Assembly: GCA_019649035.1 (NCBI GenBank)
Contig: BMAT01010573.1
Coordinates: 57,773-80,087, forward strand
DNA length: 22,315 nt
Direction of reading: 5' to 3'
DNA from: Elysia marginata
Taxonomy: Eukaryota > Mollusca > Gastropoda > Plakobranchidae
Shown: one piece after another, positions 19,301 to 22,315 of the stretch
Layout: each line of letters opens with the position of its first letter
Numbering within the stretch: the first letter of the stretch is position 1
Notes under the pieces: generated by a model
Told to the model about the DNA's origin: nothing
The model's input: only the letters and a program-made list of their open reading frames with translations
The model's database searches: none
Translations under genes and position numbers: made by a program

Positions 19301-21643
19301 TAAGCCTATTTCTAAAAAGTGGGGAGATGGTTTAAAATTGTTAGGAATAAAAAAAAAATACAGTACAATCATGGTAGAATTTCAAAAATTGAAAAAAAGA
19401 AAACAAAAAGGTACTGAATTTTATATCATTATCCTATATGTCTTGCAACCTCTCAAAATGAGTCTTAAGTCTAAATTGGAAGGTAGTCAGATATTGGTAT
19501 CACAAAAAAGCTTATTTTCTCTACTTTCAAATGCAAAAAAAACCCCACAAAGCTCTATTGTACATCTGTATGGAGTTATAGCCATTTGAAGTCAACAGGG
19601 TTAGGTCTTGCAAAATTTCAGAAAAGAGAGAAAAATGCATTTAAAGTTTAGACGACTATAAAGGGGTTGAGGCCTTAGCAATCATGCCAGTTGAAATAAA
19701 ACATGAAATTTCAACATGAATTCAAAGTGAAAACTGTTCGGAAATGGTTTTATCATCAATACCTGAGATTAAAAAAATTGACTTTTGAACGCCCACTTAT
19801 CTTTAAAAGCCTTTATCTTAAATCTGAGCCATTTGACTTAATACTCTTGGTGACAGAACGCAAGACATATAATTTTAGAAGCTTTTGGAAAAAAATGTTT
19901 TTCAGTGGCATGATTTTCCTCTCTACCTCTGCAGATTTTGGTGGTTGGCCCTCCAGGCTGTGGGAAATCTGAGTGTATCAAGACGTTTGCTGTGGCAGAG
20001 CGGGAGAGAGGGAAGTACATCAACGTACAGAGCATCTTCACCAAAGCTGTGGAGACAGGGGAGCTGTTTGGCAGTTATGACATCAAGACAAGGTTTGACC
20101 TGAATAAAATCATTTTACTTGTCTACAGTGGTGTCAAATCTTTCTTTACAGTTGTTCTCTATGTTGTTTCTTTTTCATACATTTATTGTTTATCTCAAAA
20201 CTTGTGACTATGACATTTGTTTCATGTGAGATGTAATGCTAGACTCATTTTCTGTTTGGGTTTTTTTTCAATCATCTGGTATCCTGTGTATTCTTCAAAG
20301 TGACTCTAGAGTTTTTTAATTCTACCATGAGGAAACTTTGTTGCTGCAATAGTAATGACTCTATTTTTTTCTCAAGCCAAGTTACTATTCAAATCTGAAT
20401 CCATTCTGATCATGAGGGAGAAGGTGGACTGCTGTAGAAATTTTCTCCTTTTTTCATCCTCTGCTTTTCTGGCCTGTCTGTTGTTATAGATTAATTTTTT
20501 CTTATGTTGTTATTTAATGTCATATGTGCAGTGGCACAAGCCACTTTGGCTGTTTTATAGTTAGAGCCTTTAAATATAATAATTTGCTACATAGTAAACC
20601 GTTTTTATTGTTTTCAAGATGGAGTAACTCAAGACATAGATAGGCCAGAGAGCAGAATGCAGACTGAGTAAATGTTAATAGCTTAATATGTCACAATTTT
20701 GACTTGGTCACTTCACATGTTATCTTATGTTACCGCTAAGTTCACAAATATTGTGCTAGTTTATTTTACAATATGAATTAAAATTTAAGTACAAGTCATA
20801 GGTTTACATTAAGATTAATGTGACTCCTTGACGTTTTATATCAATACAGAGAATGGCAAGACGGACTCCTCACAGCTTTGCTGAGGAAATTCTGTGTGAC
20901 TCCACCAAGCTCTATGGACTCAGACAACAAAAACATGATGAAGATTATGCAGCTTGATGGAGAGGTCTGAATAGAACAGGGGTTAAGCTTTAGTTTCTAA
21001 TTATAAATACCTTCAAGTGATCACCCACTTAAACTAAACAAAAAGTAGTACATGACAAATGCATTTTAGACTGGAGAGAAACAGTAAATGATTGAAGCAG
21101 AGTGTACAGGGTTGGAGAATGGAGATTGTATGGGTGTTTCTGTAGCTTGGGTTGAAAGTTTGTTTTGTTCAGCCTTTTAGTTGTAGCTTTATATTTACTT
21201 TTAATAATTTTAGTTTGTGTGGAATTTCGACAACTAAATCTTATAGCAAACCGTTTTTATCACAGTCATTTAAAAACGCTGTTGATATTTCATGGTGTGA
21301 CACAACTGTTCTGATAGTGGTGATCTTGTAAAGACTAAAGTTTATATTTTAACGAGTTATGCACTTTTACTGCTGCTCTTCTGTAAGCTCAGAATGTGAT
21401 TTGTTTGATGAAGAATTACCCGGGAACCATATAAAGCACTTAAAGCATTTGTTGGATGAGGCACTATATATAAAACACTACACACTTTACTTTACCTAAC
21501 CCTAGACATGCCACTAACTGTTTCCCCAGTGTGACAGTTACCAGATGGAGCTTCTACAGAGCATTCTCAACAACTCGGGCTCGGTTGTCATGGCAAACAA
21601 TGAGAGACTCAGCATACCCGACAACCTACGTGTTATCTGGGAG
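300..21643 (+). CDS. DNHD1: Dynein heavy-chain-like gene (DNHD1-like), 23 internal exons, partial at both ends
   Basis: I joined 23 exons: 300-435, 847-990, 1471-1622, 2626-2785, 3550-3700, 4634-4826, 5475-5589, 5960-6115, 6873-7132, 7967-8071, 8802-8945, 9776-9905, 10055-10203, 12853-13033, 13542-13646, 14120-14224, 15101-15145, 17350-17550, 17940-18047, 18562-18770, 19935-20092, 20850-20964 and 21530-21643. Every intron is GT-AG, every junction keeps phase, and the 3,336 coding bases have no stop (1,112 residues). Order of domains: linker C-terminal half (about 1-525), AAA1 (about 526-785), connector (about 786-980), AAA2 start (984-1112). Landmarks are RRRQIFPRFFFLS, FDYGFEYLG, FNC and LPDSLLNQFR. 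Conventional dyneins use ATP at AAA1 to drive the powerstroke, but here the AAA1 P-loop and Walker B are degraded, so motor activity is doubtful. DNHD1 (about 4,700 residues in human, linked to sperm flagella) is my best family guess. A lineage-specific divergent dynein is the alternative. The dynein-superfamily call is very firm; the DNHD1 assignment is moderate. Confidence 0.9.
847..990 (+). CDS. Exon 2: linker, LERRRQIFPRFFFLS motif
   Basis: The acceptor ttgtcag ends at 846 and the donor gtgaga starts at 991; both ends are phase 1. It encodes NILKILEHMNQSLEVCRKTL, then LERRRQIFPRFFFLSMDDVLHIVC. This is the best linker signature in the window: conventional dyneins read roughly L-YLE-KR-FPRFYFLS-DELLEIL at the same place. 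An upstream AG at 820 is out of phase, which decided the start. The next intron (991-1470) is dominated by ATC/ATT repeats. Confidence 0.95.
1134..1450. repeat. ATC/ATT-rich microsatellite region in intron 2
   Basis: Imperfect ATC, ATT and GTT units fill most of intron 2, with a perfect (ATC)n core at about 1300-1341 (14 units). The open frames seen here on both strands, rich in Ile or Met, come only from this repeat. Confidence 0.95.
1471..1622 (+). CDS. Exon 3: linker segment
   Basis: The acceptor ctcctaccag ends at 1470 and the donor gtgagt starts at 1623; it ends in phase 0. It encodes GYDLNMVNLYISKVLQNIG, then a stretch ending in GERMQLDQ. It corresponds to the dynein linker part with VN-HL-K-FE-I-LEF followed by SxxGExVxL. 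The intron that follows (1623-2625) starts with a purine-rich GA tract to about 1700, then AT-rich sequence with a GA run near 2155-2180. I see no other element in it. Confidence 0.9.
2626..2785 (+). CDS. Exon 4: linker, WL-type helix, then a basic Ser/Lys tail
   Basis: The acceptor ttttctccag ends at 2625 and the donor gtgaga starts at 2786. It encodes AVCCEGQIETWLSSLVAQIK, which matches the conventional VExWLxxVExxM helix of the linker, followed by QLSQALGYGKTRKPRLAHS and a Lys/Ser/Ala-rich end. This tail opens a low-complexity insertion not expected in axonemal dyneins. A perfect GA dinucleotide run begins inside the donor. Confidence 0.9.
3279..3326 (+). pseudogene. Decayed copy of part of exon 6 inside intron 4
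   Basis: 48 bases here match 4708-4755 of exon 6 at 42 positions, including an identical 12-base core gagattgtccac and tggcgacca. The homologous frame reads DHLTEIVHMATT where exon 6 reads DHVTEIVHLATR, but the Trp codon tgg of exon 6 is tga here, so this copy cannot be translated through. Similarity fades on the 3' side after about 3344. It looks like the remnant of a local segmental or exon duplication, not a functional alternative exon. Confidence 0.7.
3550..3700 (+). CDS. Exon 5: low-complexity linker insertion
   Basis: The acceptor ggtgacccag ends at 3549 and the donor gtaacg starts at 3701. It encodes EPGPDGRKSQTGSQGQSPEE, then a Glu/Gly-rich stretch and VVVVTPGRAADTGGTP. The frame is set by the phase-1 end of exon 4 and rejoins exon 6 with the split codon AG-G. 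There is no fold signal; it is probably a disordered loop inside the linker. The exon is GC-rich compared with its flanks. Intron 5 (3701-4633) carries short dispersed repeat pieces near 3726-3890 and 4170-4215. Confidence 0.8.
3726..3890 (+). repeat. Dispersed repeat family B, copy 1, directly after exon 5
   Basis: Matches about 20131-20300 in the same orientation. The best block is atgtgagatgtaa followed by a cattttc match; ggtgt-aaat and catttattg-ttat also align upstream. The class is unknown. Confidence 0.5.
4634..4826 (+). CDS. Exon 6: Gly-rich insertion end and linker helix
   Basis: The acceptor is tttttgcattcaaaag, ending at 4633; the AG at 4658-4659 is out of phase. The donor gtaagc starts at 4827. 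It encodes ASVGKGDAGSGKIAEGAGDD, then SWTLDHVTEIVHLATRVQTS and RQLAQALESFDNGDKDALT. The second half corresponds to the dynein linker run of the type QVVLCVSQIxWTxxVxxAL. The Gly/Lys-rich first part resembles a P-loop by composition only and is not one. Intron 6 (4827-5474) shows nothing I can name. Confidence 0.88.
5475..5589 (+). CDS. Exon 7: linker helix before AAA1
   Basis: The acceptor cgtttccag ends at 5474 and the donor gtaata starts at 5590. It encodes DCLAKLDSSIKATVLLLKGL, then EGEKEEIIQSSKGKQEMI. It matches the conventional LxxxLxxLNxQLxxIVxLVRG-L helix of the linker. After it the conventional pattern breaks off into a charged insertion that continues through exon 8. Reading past the donor meets a stop within two codons. 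Intron 7 (5590-5959) is AT-rich without a named element. Confidence 0.88.
5960..6115 (+). CDS. Exon 8: charged, Gly/His-containing linker insertion
   Basis: The acceptor ctgtttaacag ends at 5959 and the donor gtaaag starts at 6116; both ends are phase 1, so the exon is skippable in frame. It encodes SQDISGERDRESEIDLPGSP, then a segment with MDIHGHEAVRSPGHIGGGME and DEVDG. It has no counterpart in conventional dyneins. A second donor, gttggt at 6122, would add two codons without changing phase. Intron 8 (6116-6872) holds a short repeat near 6213-6250 and AT-rich sequence. Confidence 0.78.
6873..7132 (+). CDS. Exon 9: acidic insertion, then return to linker helix
   Basis: The acceptor cttgtccatcag ends at 6872 and the donor gtaggg starts at 7133 (phase 0). 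It begins GTATTLPVDTMNLMVEPTNE, passes through a Gly/Ala/Glu-rich stretch ending EGEEQEVVPPEV, and finishes LMLFPSQVHKLTSLLSLLAH and LRDLVQ. That end resumes the conventional linker helix of the type L-ALVVIEVHARDVV. It is the largest exon in the window (260 bp). Intron 9 (7133-7966) is pyrimidine-rich (about 7450-7620) with no named element. Confidence 0.88.
7967..8071 (+). CDS. Exon 10: linker end, FDWKAQLRYEF motif
   Basis: The acceptor ggcttccag ends at 7966 and the donor gtaagt starts at 8072; it is exactly 35 codons in phase 0. It encodes RLIDISDQRLPTESFDWKAQ and LRYEFEPVNVLTTVN. Dyneins carry (F/Y)xWLxQLRYYW at this point, just before AAA1, so this is a strong family marker. Intron 10 (8072-8801) is AT-rich with nothing I can name. 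Confidence 0.94.
8802..8945 (+). CDS. Exon 11: AAA1 start and first half of its degenerate P-loop
   Basis: The acceptor cgtctcctcag ends at 8801 and the donor gtaaaa starts at 8946; it is 48 codons in phase 0. It encodes CLSAQFDYGFEYLGSSTREV, ISPLTERVFVMITQAVKAHT and GMLCMGPR. FDYGFEYLG and ISPLTER match the dynein AAA1 entry (FxYGYEYLG, ITPLTDR). The conventional EGPAGTGKTE is cut by the intron after GPR, and the remainder lies in exon 12. Intron 11 (8946-9775) is AT-rich with nothing I can name. Confidence 0.95.
9776..9905 (+). CDS. Exon 12: second half of AAA1 P-loop and FNC strand
   Basis: The acceptor ctaaccacag ends at 9775 and the donor gtcagt starts at 9906. It encodes EGTKFEIVHEMSKCLGQPLY, then VFNCTKATDYIQLQDIFRGL and AST. 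Joined to exon 11 the P-loop reads GPREGTKFE where conventional AAA1 has GPAGTGKTE. The Lys (9785-9787) stays, but the Gly before it is Thr and the hydroxyl residue after it is Phe. The following VFNC and DIFRGLA match the conventional VVFNCSDGLDY and KFFKGLAQSG. The donor is weak. Confidence 0.94.
10055..10203 (+). CDS. Exon 13: AAA1 degenerate Walker B
   Basis: The acceptor ttttctgtag ends at 10054 and the donor gtaagt starts at 10204 (phase 0). It encodes GCWVCFNDMSMLQPSCLSLL, AQMMSTVMDALRMGKGAVHL and QTDDVQLSPH. The conventional AAA1 Walker B is GAWACFDEFNRI; here the acidic pair DE is ND (10072-10077). The glutamate that activates water is therefore replaced by aspartate and the preceding Asp by Asn. 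Overall length and helix pattern remain dynein-like. Confidence 0.95.
10311..10888 (+). repeat. Direct duplication, copy 1 (left of assembly gap)
   Basis: This stretch of intron 13 is nearly collinear with 12003-12590. Long shared blocks include attatgggaaacttatg, gagagagcagtcgattgga and tatagatttgttaaaa. The copies differ by scattered substitutions and small indels, so they are far from identical. It ends in a short AAT run followed by a pogo-like terminus. It could be a real tandem duplication or two divergent haplotypes placed either side of the gap. Confidence 0.85.
10889..10967 (+). mobile_element. pogo/Tigger-like transposon terminus
   Basis: A TA dinucleotide (10887-10888) is followed by CAGTCTGACCCGCTTAATCG, then two near-copies of ttcccgatt-tccggg at about 10933-10948 and 10951-10966. 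TA followed by CAGT and a GC-containing short motif repeated inward is typical of pogo/Tigger-type Tc1-mariner termini. The other end is not visible and may lie in the gap. There is no transposase sequence here. Confidence 0.5.
11018..11210. repeat. GA-rich microsatellite tract
   Basis: A purine-rich run on the plus strand includes a perfect (GA)n stretch near 11025-11042 and many interrupted GA/GGA units up to the run of nine Gs after gagagaga near 11175. It sits just left of the assembly gap, which low-complexity sequence of this kind often causes. Confidence 0.85.
11295..11845. other. Assembly gap (551 N)
   Basis: 551 unknown bases lie inside intron 13. Exons 13 and 14 join in phase 0 and their products follow each other as in conventional AAA1, so no coding exon needs to be hidden in the gap. 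Confidence 0.99.
11846..12001 (-). mobile_element. tRNA-derived SINE, 3' side cut by the gap
   Basis: Read on the minus strand from 12001, the sequence begins GGGGCCTAGATAGCTCAGTC. It contains an A-box-like TAGCTCAGTCAATAGAGG (about 11972-11989) and a B-box GGTTCGAGCCTC (11935-11946), the two internal RNA polymerase III promoter boxes. The body then continues past tRNA length with non-tRNA sequence into the gap. Spacing and the poor T-stem argue against a functional tRNA gene. The family name is unknown to me. Confidence 0.75.
12003..12590 (+). repeat. Direct duplication, copy 2 (right of assembly gap)
   Basis: Partner of 10311-10888. It differs by a TA-dinucleotide expansion near 12130-12145 and a longer AAT run at its right end (about 12575-12599), and it lacks the pogo-like terminus that follows copy 1. 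The SINE head abuts its left end. Confidence 0.85.
12853..13033 (+). CDS. Exon 14: AAA1 sensor-1 strand and insertion
   Basis: The acceptor ttgaaccgccag ends at 12852 and the donor gtattc starts at 13034. It encodes GACFGLMNSSVPVKPHDSDK, LLIYPSAAAQLPDSLLNQFR and VISLAKPDFLLSLQVMLFSQ. Conventional AAA1 reads FITMNPGYAGRxELPDNLKxLFRPV. Here MN is kept, NPGYAGR is lost, and about 22 residues instead of 8 separate MN from LPD. The FR and the LFSQGF-like end fit MLYSEGF. Confidence 0.94.
13212..13366. mobile_element. Short pogo/Tigger-like MITE in intron 14
   Basis: About 155 bp is bounded by inverted ends: CAGTGGAATCCC at the left and, on the other strand, CAGCGGAACCT at the right. A TA follows the right end (13367-13368); the expected left TA appears mutated. 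Internal short motifs (gacctctcctcttataag, gacatcccc, gatcctccttttaaaag) recur about every 40 bases, as in pogo/Tigger-type MITEs. There is no coding capacity. The rest of intron 14 shows nothing else. Confidence 0.6.
13542..13646 (+). CDS. Exon 15: AAA1 C-terminal helices
   Basis: The acceptor atgtgcccacag ends at 13541 and the donor gtaaat starts at 13647; both ends are phase 1. It encodes GFLYGRELAWKANQLYETCQ and HMFGTNTFVTNNVTL. Conventional dyneins read GFxxAxxLAxKxxxxYxLCxEQLSxQxHYDFG at this point; the LA-K and Y--C pattern is kept. Intron 15 (13647-14119) is AT-rich with a C-run near 13796. Confidence 0.92.
14120..14224 (+). CDS. Exon 16: AAA1 end, YGWSLQSLKGVVEEAG
   Basis: The acceptor ttgctctctcag ends at 14119 and the donor gtcagg starts at 14225; both ends are phase 1. 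It encodes GASRSASFYGWSLQSLKGVV and EEAGAMLEKSQTEDK. It matches the conventional YDWGLRAVKSVLxxAGxLKR segment that closes AAA1. Intron 16 (14225-15100, 876 bp) is AT-rich and I see no element in it. Confidence 0.92.
15101..15145 (+). CDS. Exon 17: 45-bp micro-exon, AAA1-AAA2 connector
   Basis: The acceptor ttctttatgtag ends at 15100 and the donor gtaaag starts at 15146; both ends are phase 1. It encodes ETGLSTIQEFGELST. The support is the splice signals and perfect phase continuity, not homology. Being symmetric and short it could be skipped without a frameshift. It is the least certain exon of the model. Confidence 0.65.
16280..16350. repeat. ATT trinucleotide microsatellite
   Basis: An interrupted then near-perfect (ATT)n run at about 16316-16346, inside intron 17, ends about 30 bases before the left TTAA of the piggyBac-like element. 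Confidence 0.9.
16386..17304 (-). mobile_element. Degenerate piggyBac-like element in intron 17
   Basis: About 919 bp has inverted ends beginning CTCTTTAAG at both termini (16386 onward on plus, 17304 backward on minus). The left end is flanked by TTAA (16382-16385) and the right by TTCA (17305-17308), one change from the TTAA target of piggyBac. Near the right end, gcggccgctcgg occurs twice (17241-17252, 17283-17294), and ggccgcacactgc (17230-17242) is the exact reverse complement of 17276-17288. It holds only a short acidic reading frame, so it is probably internally deleted and non-autonomous. Confidence 0.6.
16777..17049 (-). pseudogene. Acidic N-terminal remnant of a piggyBac-like transposase
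   Basis: A 90-residue open frame contains RRYTREEVINLFANIAESEE, then long Glu/Ser runs and a basic RDRSRHRH tail. PiggyBac-family transposases often begin with a motif like RRxxxxEVLxLL followed by an acidic stretch, and this sits at the expected place inside terminal inverted repeats. The catalytic Asp-containing domain is absent. The first residues upstream of RRYT may not be the original start. The assignment is inferred from position and composition. Confidence 0.5.
17350..17550 (+). CDS. Exon 18: connector with ALRDTFLPRM helix
   Basis: The acceptor ttccaactag ends at 17349. An alternative AG three bases later makes a TAGAAG tandem acceptor that changes only one Glu. The donor gtaagg starts at 17551. 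It encodes EEDDGGTLVMAAKKLQQEEE, ALVTALRDTFLPRMPSRDAS, IFATIVNDLWPNVEVAMVFG and GEEEEDD. ALRDTFLPRM and IVNDLWPNVEV match the conventional MRALRDFNxPKxxxxDxxxFxxLIxDLFPxVxxP ahead of AAA2. Intron 18 (17551-17939) shows nothing else. Confidence 0.92.
17940..18047 (+). CDS. Exon 19: Ser/Lys-rich connector insertion
   Basis: The acceptor gttcaccag ends at 17939 and the donor gtaagt starts at 18048; both ends are phase 1. It encodes GSHLVPGVKKFNSLHSLKSD, then a Ser/Lys/Arg-rich stretch ending SQRSIK. There is no conventional counterpart; it is probably disordered and, by composition, could be phosphorylated. Intron 19 (18048-18561) is AT-rich with no named element. Confidence 0.82.
18562..18770 (+). 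CDS. Exon 20: helices leading into AAA2
   Basis: The acceptor tttaacgccag ends at 18561 and the donor gtaagt starts at 18771 (phase 0). It encodes DSLKLNTPVVPMLHAGHEKF, a Met/Ala-rich helix with LEDINDAIAVATADLALLPG, and TAFQARVMQLSQLNAAHQA. The end corresponds to the conventional KVxQLxELLxVRHSV run just before the AAA2 P-loop. Confidence 0.93.
19480..19895 (+). repeat. Dispersed repeat family A, copy 2, in intron 20
   Basis: Partner of 1-290, extending further on both sides. Its right part (19795-19890, around ctttaaaagcctttatctt and gcaagaca) also matches the reverse strand of about 21995-22115. Chance open frames cross it. The rest of intron 20 (18771-19480) is AT-rich with nothing named. 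Confidence 0.65.
19935..20092 (+). CDS. Exon 21: AAA2 with intact Walker A
   Basis: The acceptor cctctgcag ends at 19934 and the donor gtttga, a weak one, starts at 20093. It encodes ILVVGPPGCGKSECIKTFAV, YINVQSIFTKAVETGELFGS and YDIKT. GPPGCGKSE (19947-19973) is a good P-loop with Lys at 19965-19967. AVETGELFGSYDIKTREW matches the conventional NPKAVTMGQLYGEFDxxTxEW of AAA2. AAA2 in conventional dyneins mainly binds, and is thought not to turn over, ATP. Confidence 0.96.
20131..20300 (+). repeat. Dispersed repeat family B, copy 2, after exon 21
   Basis: Partner of 3726-3890. Both copies lie within about 40 bases downstream of an exon donor. No ends or coding potential are recognised. Confidence 0.5.
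20850..20964 (+). CDS. Exon 22: AAA2 middle, LDGE Walker B region
   Basis: The acceptor atatcaatacag ends at 20849 and the donor gtctga, weak, starts at 20965 (phase 0). It encodes REWQDGLLTALLRKFCVTPP, then SSMDSDNKNMMKIMQLDGE. REWQDGLL matches the conventional HEWTDGI-S, and MQLDGE matches WIVLDGxVD. Intron 21 (20093-20849) starts with a dispersed repeat piece to about 20300. Confidence 0.94.
21530..21643 (+). CDS. Exon 23: AAA2, ANNERLSIPDNLRVIWE
   Basis: The acceptor gtttccccag ends at 21529 and the donor gtgagg starts at 21644; it is 38 codons in phase 0. It encodes CDSYQMELLQSILNNSGSVV and MANNERLSIPDNLRVIWE. It matches the conventional WIExLNTVLDDNKxLxLxxGExIxLxxxMxxxFE of AAA2. The gene continues beyond the window. 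Intron 22 (20965-21529) has no named element. Confidence 0.95.
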
Positions 21644-21984
21644 GTGAGGCCAGAGAGAGAGACAGGAATTGAAAGAAGAAAAACAATAAAAAAAACAGAG
21701 GTCAAGCAGATAAAGAAAAAGAAACAGTGGAGGGAGAAAAAGCAAAATGGGTTTTGACTTTAGTAAGGACATATGCAAGCTGAACAATGATAAGACACAG
21801 TTATTCATGGGCTTGCATCCTTGCTTTTTTAAAATTCATATTTCATCAAAACAAGTGATTGTAATTTTTTAAAAGTGTTCTTTAGTCACATCATGCTGTG
21901 TTGTTTTTTTTAAACCCAGTTTAACTGAGGATGTATTTCTCTTGCACTATAGCAGAGCCATTAGCATCAAAAACGTAATGTAGT

Positions 21985-22130
21985 GAAGAGAGAAAATATT
22001 GTCTTACTCTGTTTTAGAGCTGTCTTACAGAATGCATTTGTCTTGCATTCTATCCAAACGAGTTGTAAGTCGAGCAGCTTATTTTTGAGATACAGGCTTT
22101 TAAAGTTTAGTAGATGTTTGCAAGTCAAAT
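21985..22130 (-). repeat. Dispersed repeat family A, copy 3, inverted, in intron 23
   Basis: Read on the minus strand this gives ctttaaaagcctgtatctc, then a matched gactta and gcaagacaaatgc, in the same order as 19800-19880. It may continue towards the window end. The rest of 21644-22315 begins with a GA tract and is otherwise AT-rich. Confidence 0.6.
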
Positions 22131-22315
22131 TTTTTTTTTTCATTTTAGATCTTGACACTTTTACCATTTTTAAACAGTTTTCACACCTAATTCATGTTCA
22201 AATTTTGTGTTTTTCGCGCTTAATTTTAATTGTTGTGGTTCCTAAGACTTCAACAATGTTATAGTCATCTAAATTTTAGATGCTATTTTCTCCCTTTTCT
22301 GAAATTTTGCAAGTC

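Noticed and set aside
19224..19589. 121-residue Lys-rich plus-strand frame in intron 20
   Set aside because: It lies partly in dispersed repeat A, is AT-driven, has no domain, and is not needed to join exons 20 and 21.

Overview
The window looks like part of an animal nuclear genome. AT-rich introns of about 0.2 to 2.6 kb separate short exons of 45 to 260 bp, all bounded by GT and AG, and the introns hold microsatellites, transposon fragments and a 551-base assembly gap (11295-11845). The intron texture, the tRNA-derived SINE and the cut-and-paste elements suggest a marine invertebrate, possibly a mollusc, but no sequence here proves that.

One gene, on the plus strand, runs through almost the whole window. 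I reconstruct 23 consecutive internal exons between 300 and 21643. They join in phase into an uninterrupted reading frame of 1,112 codons, and the gene continues beyond both window edges. The product is a dynein heavy-chain relative. Exons 1-10 encode the C-terminal half of the linker (DHC_N2-type), exons 11-16 the AAA1 module, exons 17-20 a connecting segment and the lead into AAA2, and exons 21-23 the start of AAA2. The AAA1 nucleotide site is badly degraded: the conventional GPAGTGKTE reads GPREGTKFE, the Walker B FDE reads FND, and the NPGYAGR stretch is gone. AAA2 keeps a good P-loop (GPPGCGKSE). Together with low-complexity insertions, this points away from the conventional axonemal and cytoplasmic motors and towards dynein heavy chain domain-containing protein 1 (DNHD1). 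That family assignment is an inference.

By region: 1-290 holds a dispersed repeat, seen again at about 19480-19895 and inverted at about 21985-22130. Exons 1-4 (300-2785) encode linker sequence. Exons 5-9 (3550-7132) carry acidic, Gly- and Ser-rich insertions, and the intron before exon 5 contains a decayed copy of part of exon 6. Exons 10-13 (7967-10203) lead into and build AAA1. Intron 13 (10204-12852) contains the gap, a direct duplication on both sides of it, a pogo-like terminus, GA repeats and a tRNA-derived SINE. Exons 14-16 (12853-14224) finish AAA1. Introns 14 and 17 contain a pogo/Tigger-like MITE and a degenerate piggyBac-like element. Exons 17-20 form the AAA1-AAA2 connector, and exons 21-23 begin AAA2. 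No second host gene, tRNA gene, rRNA gene or promoter could be supported.
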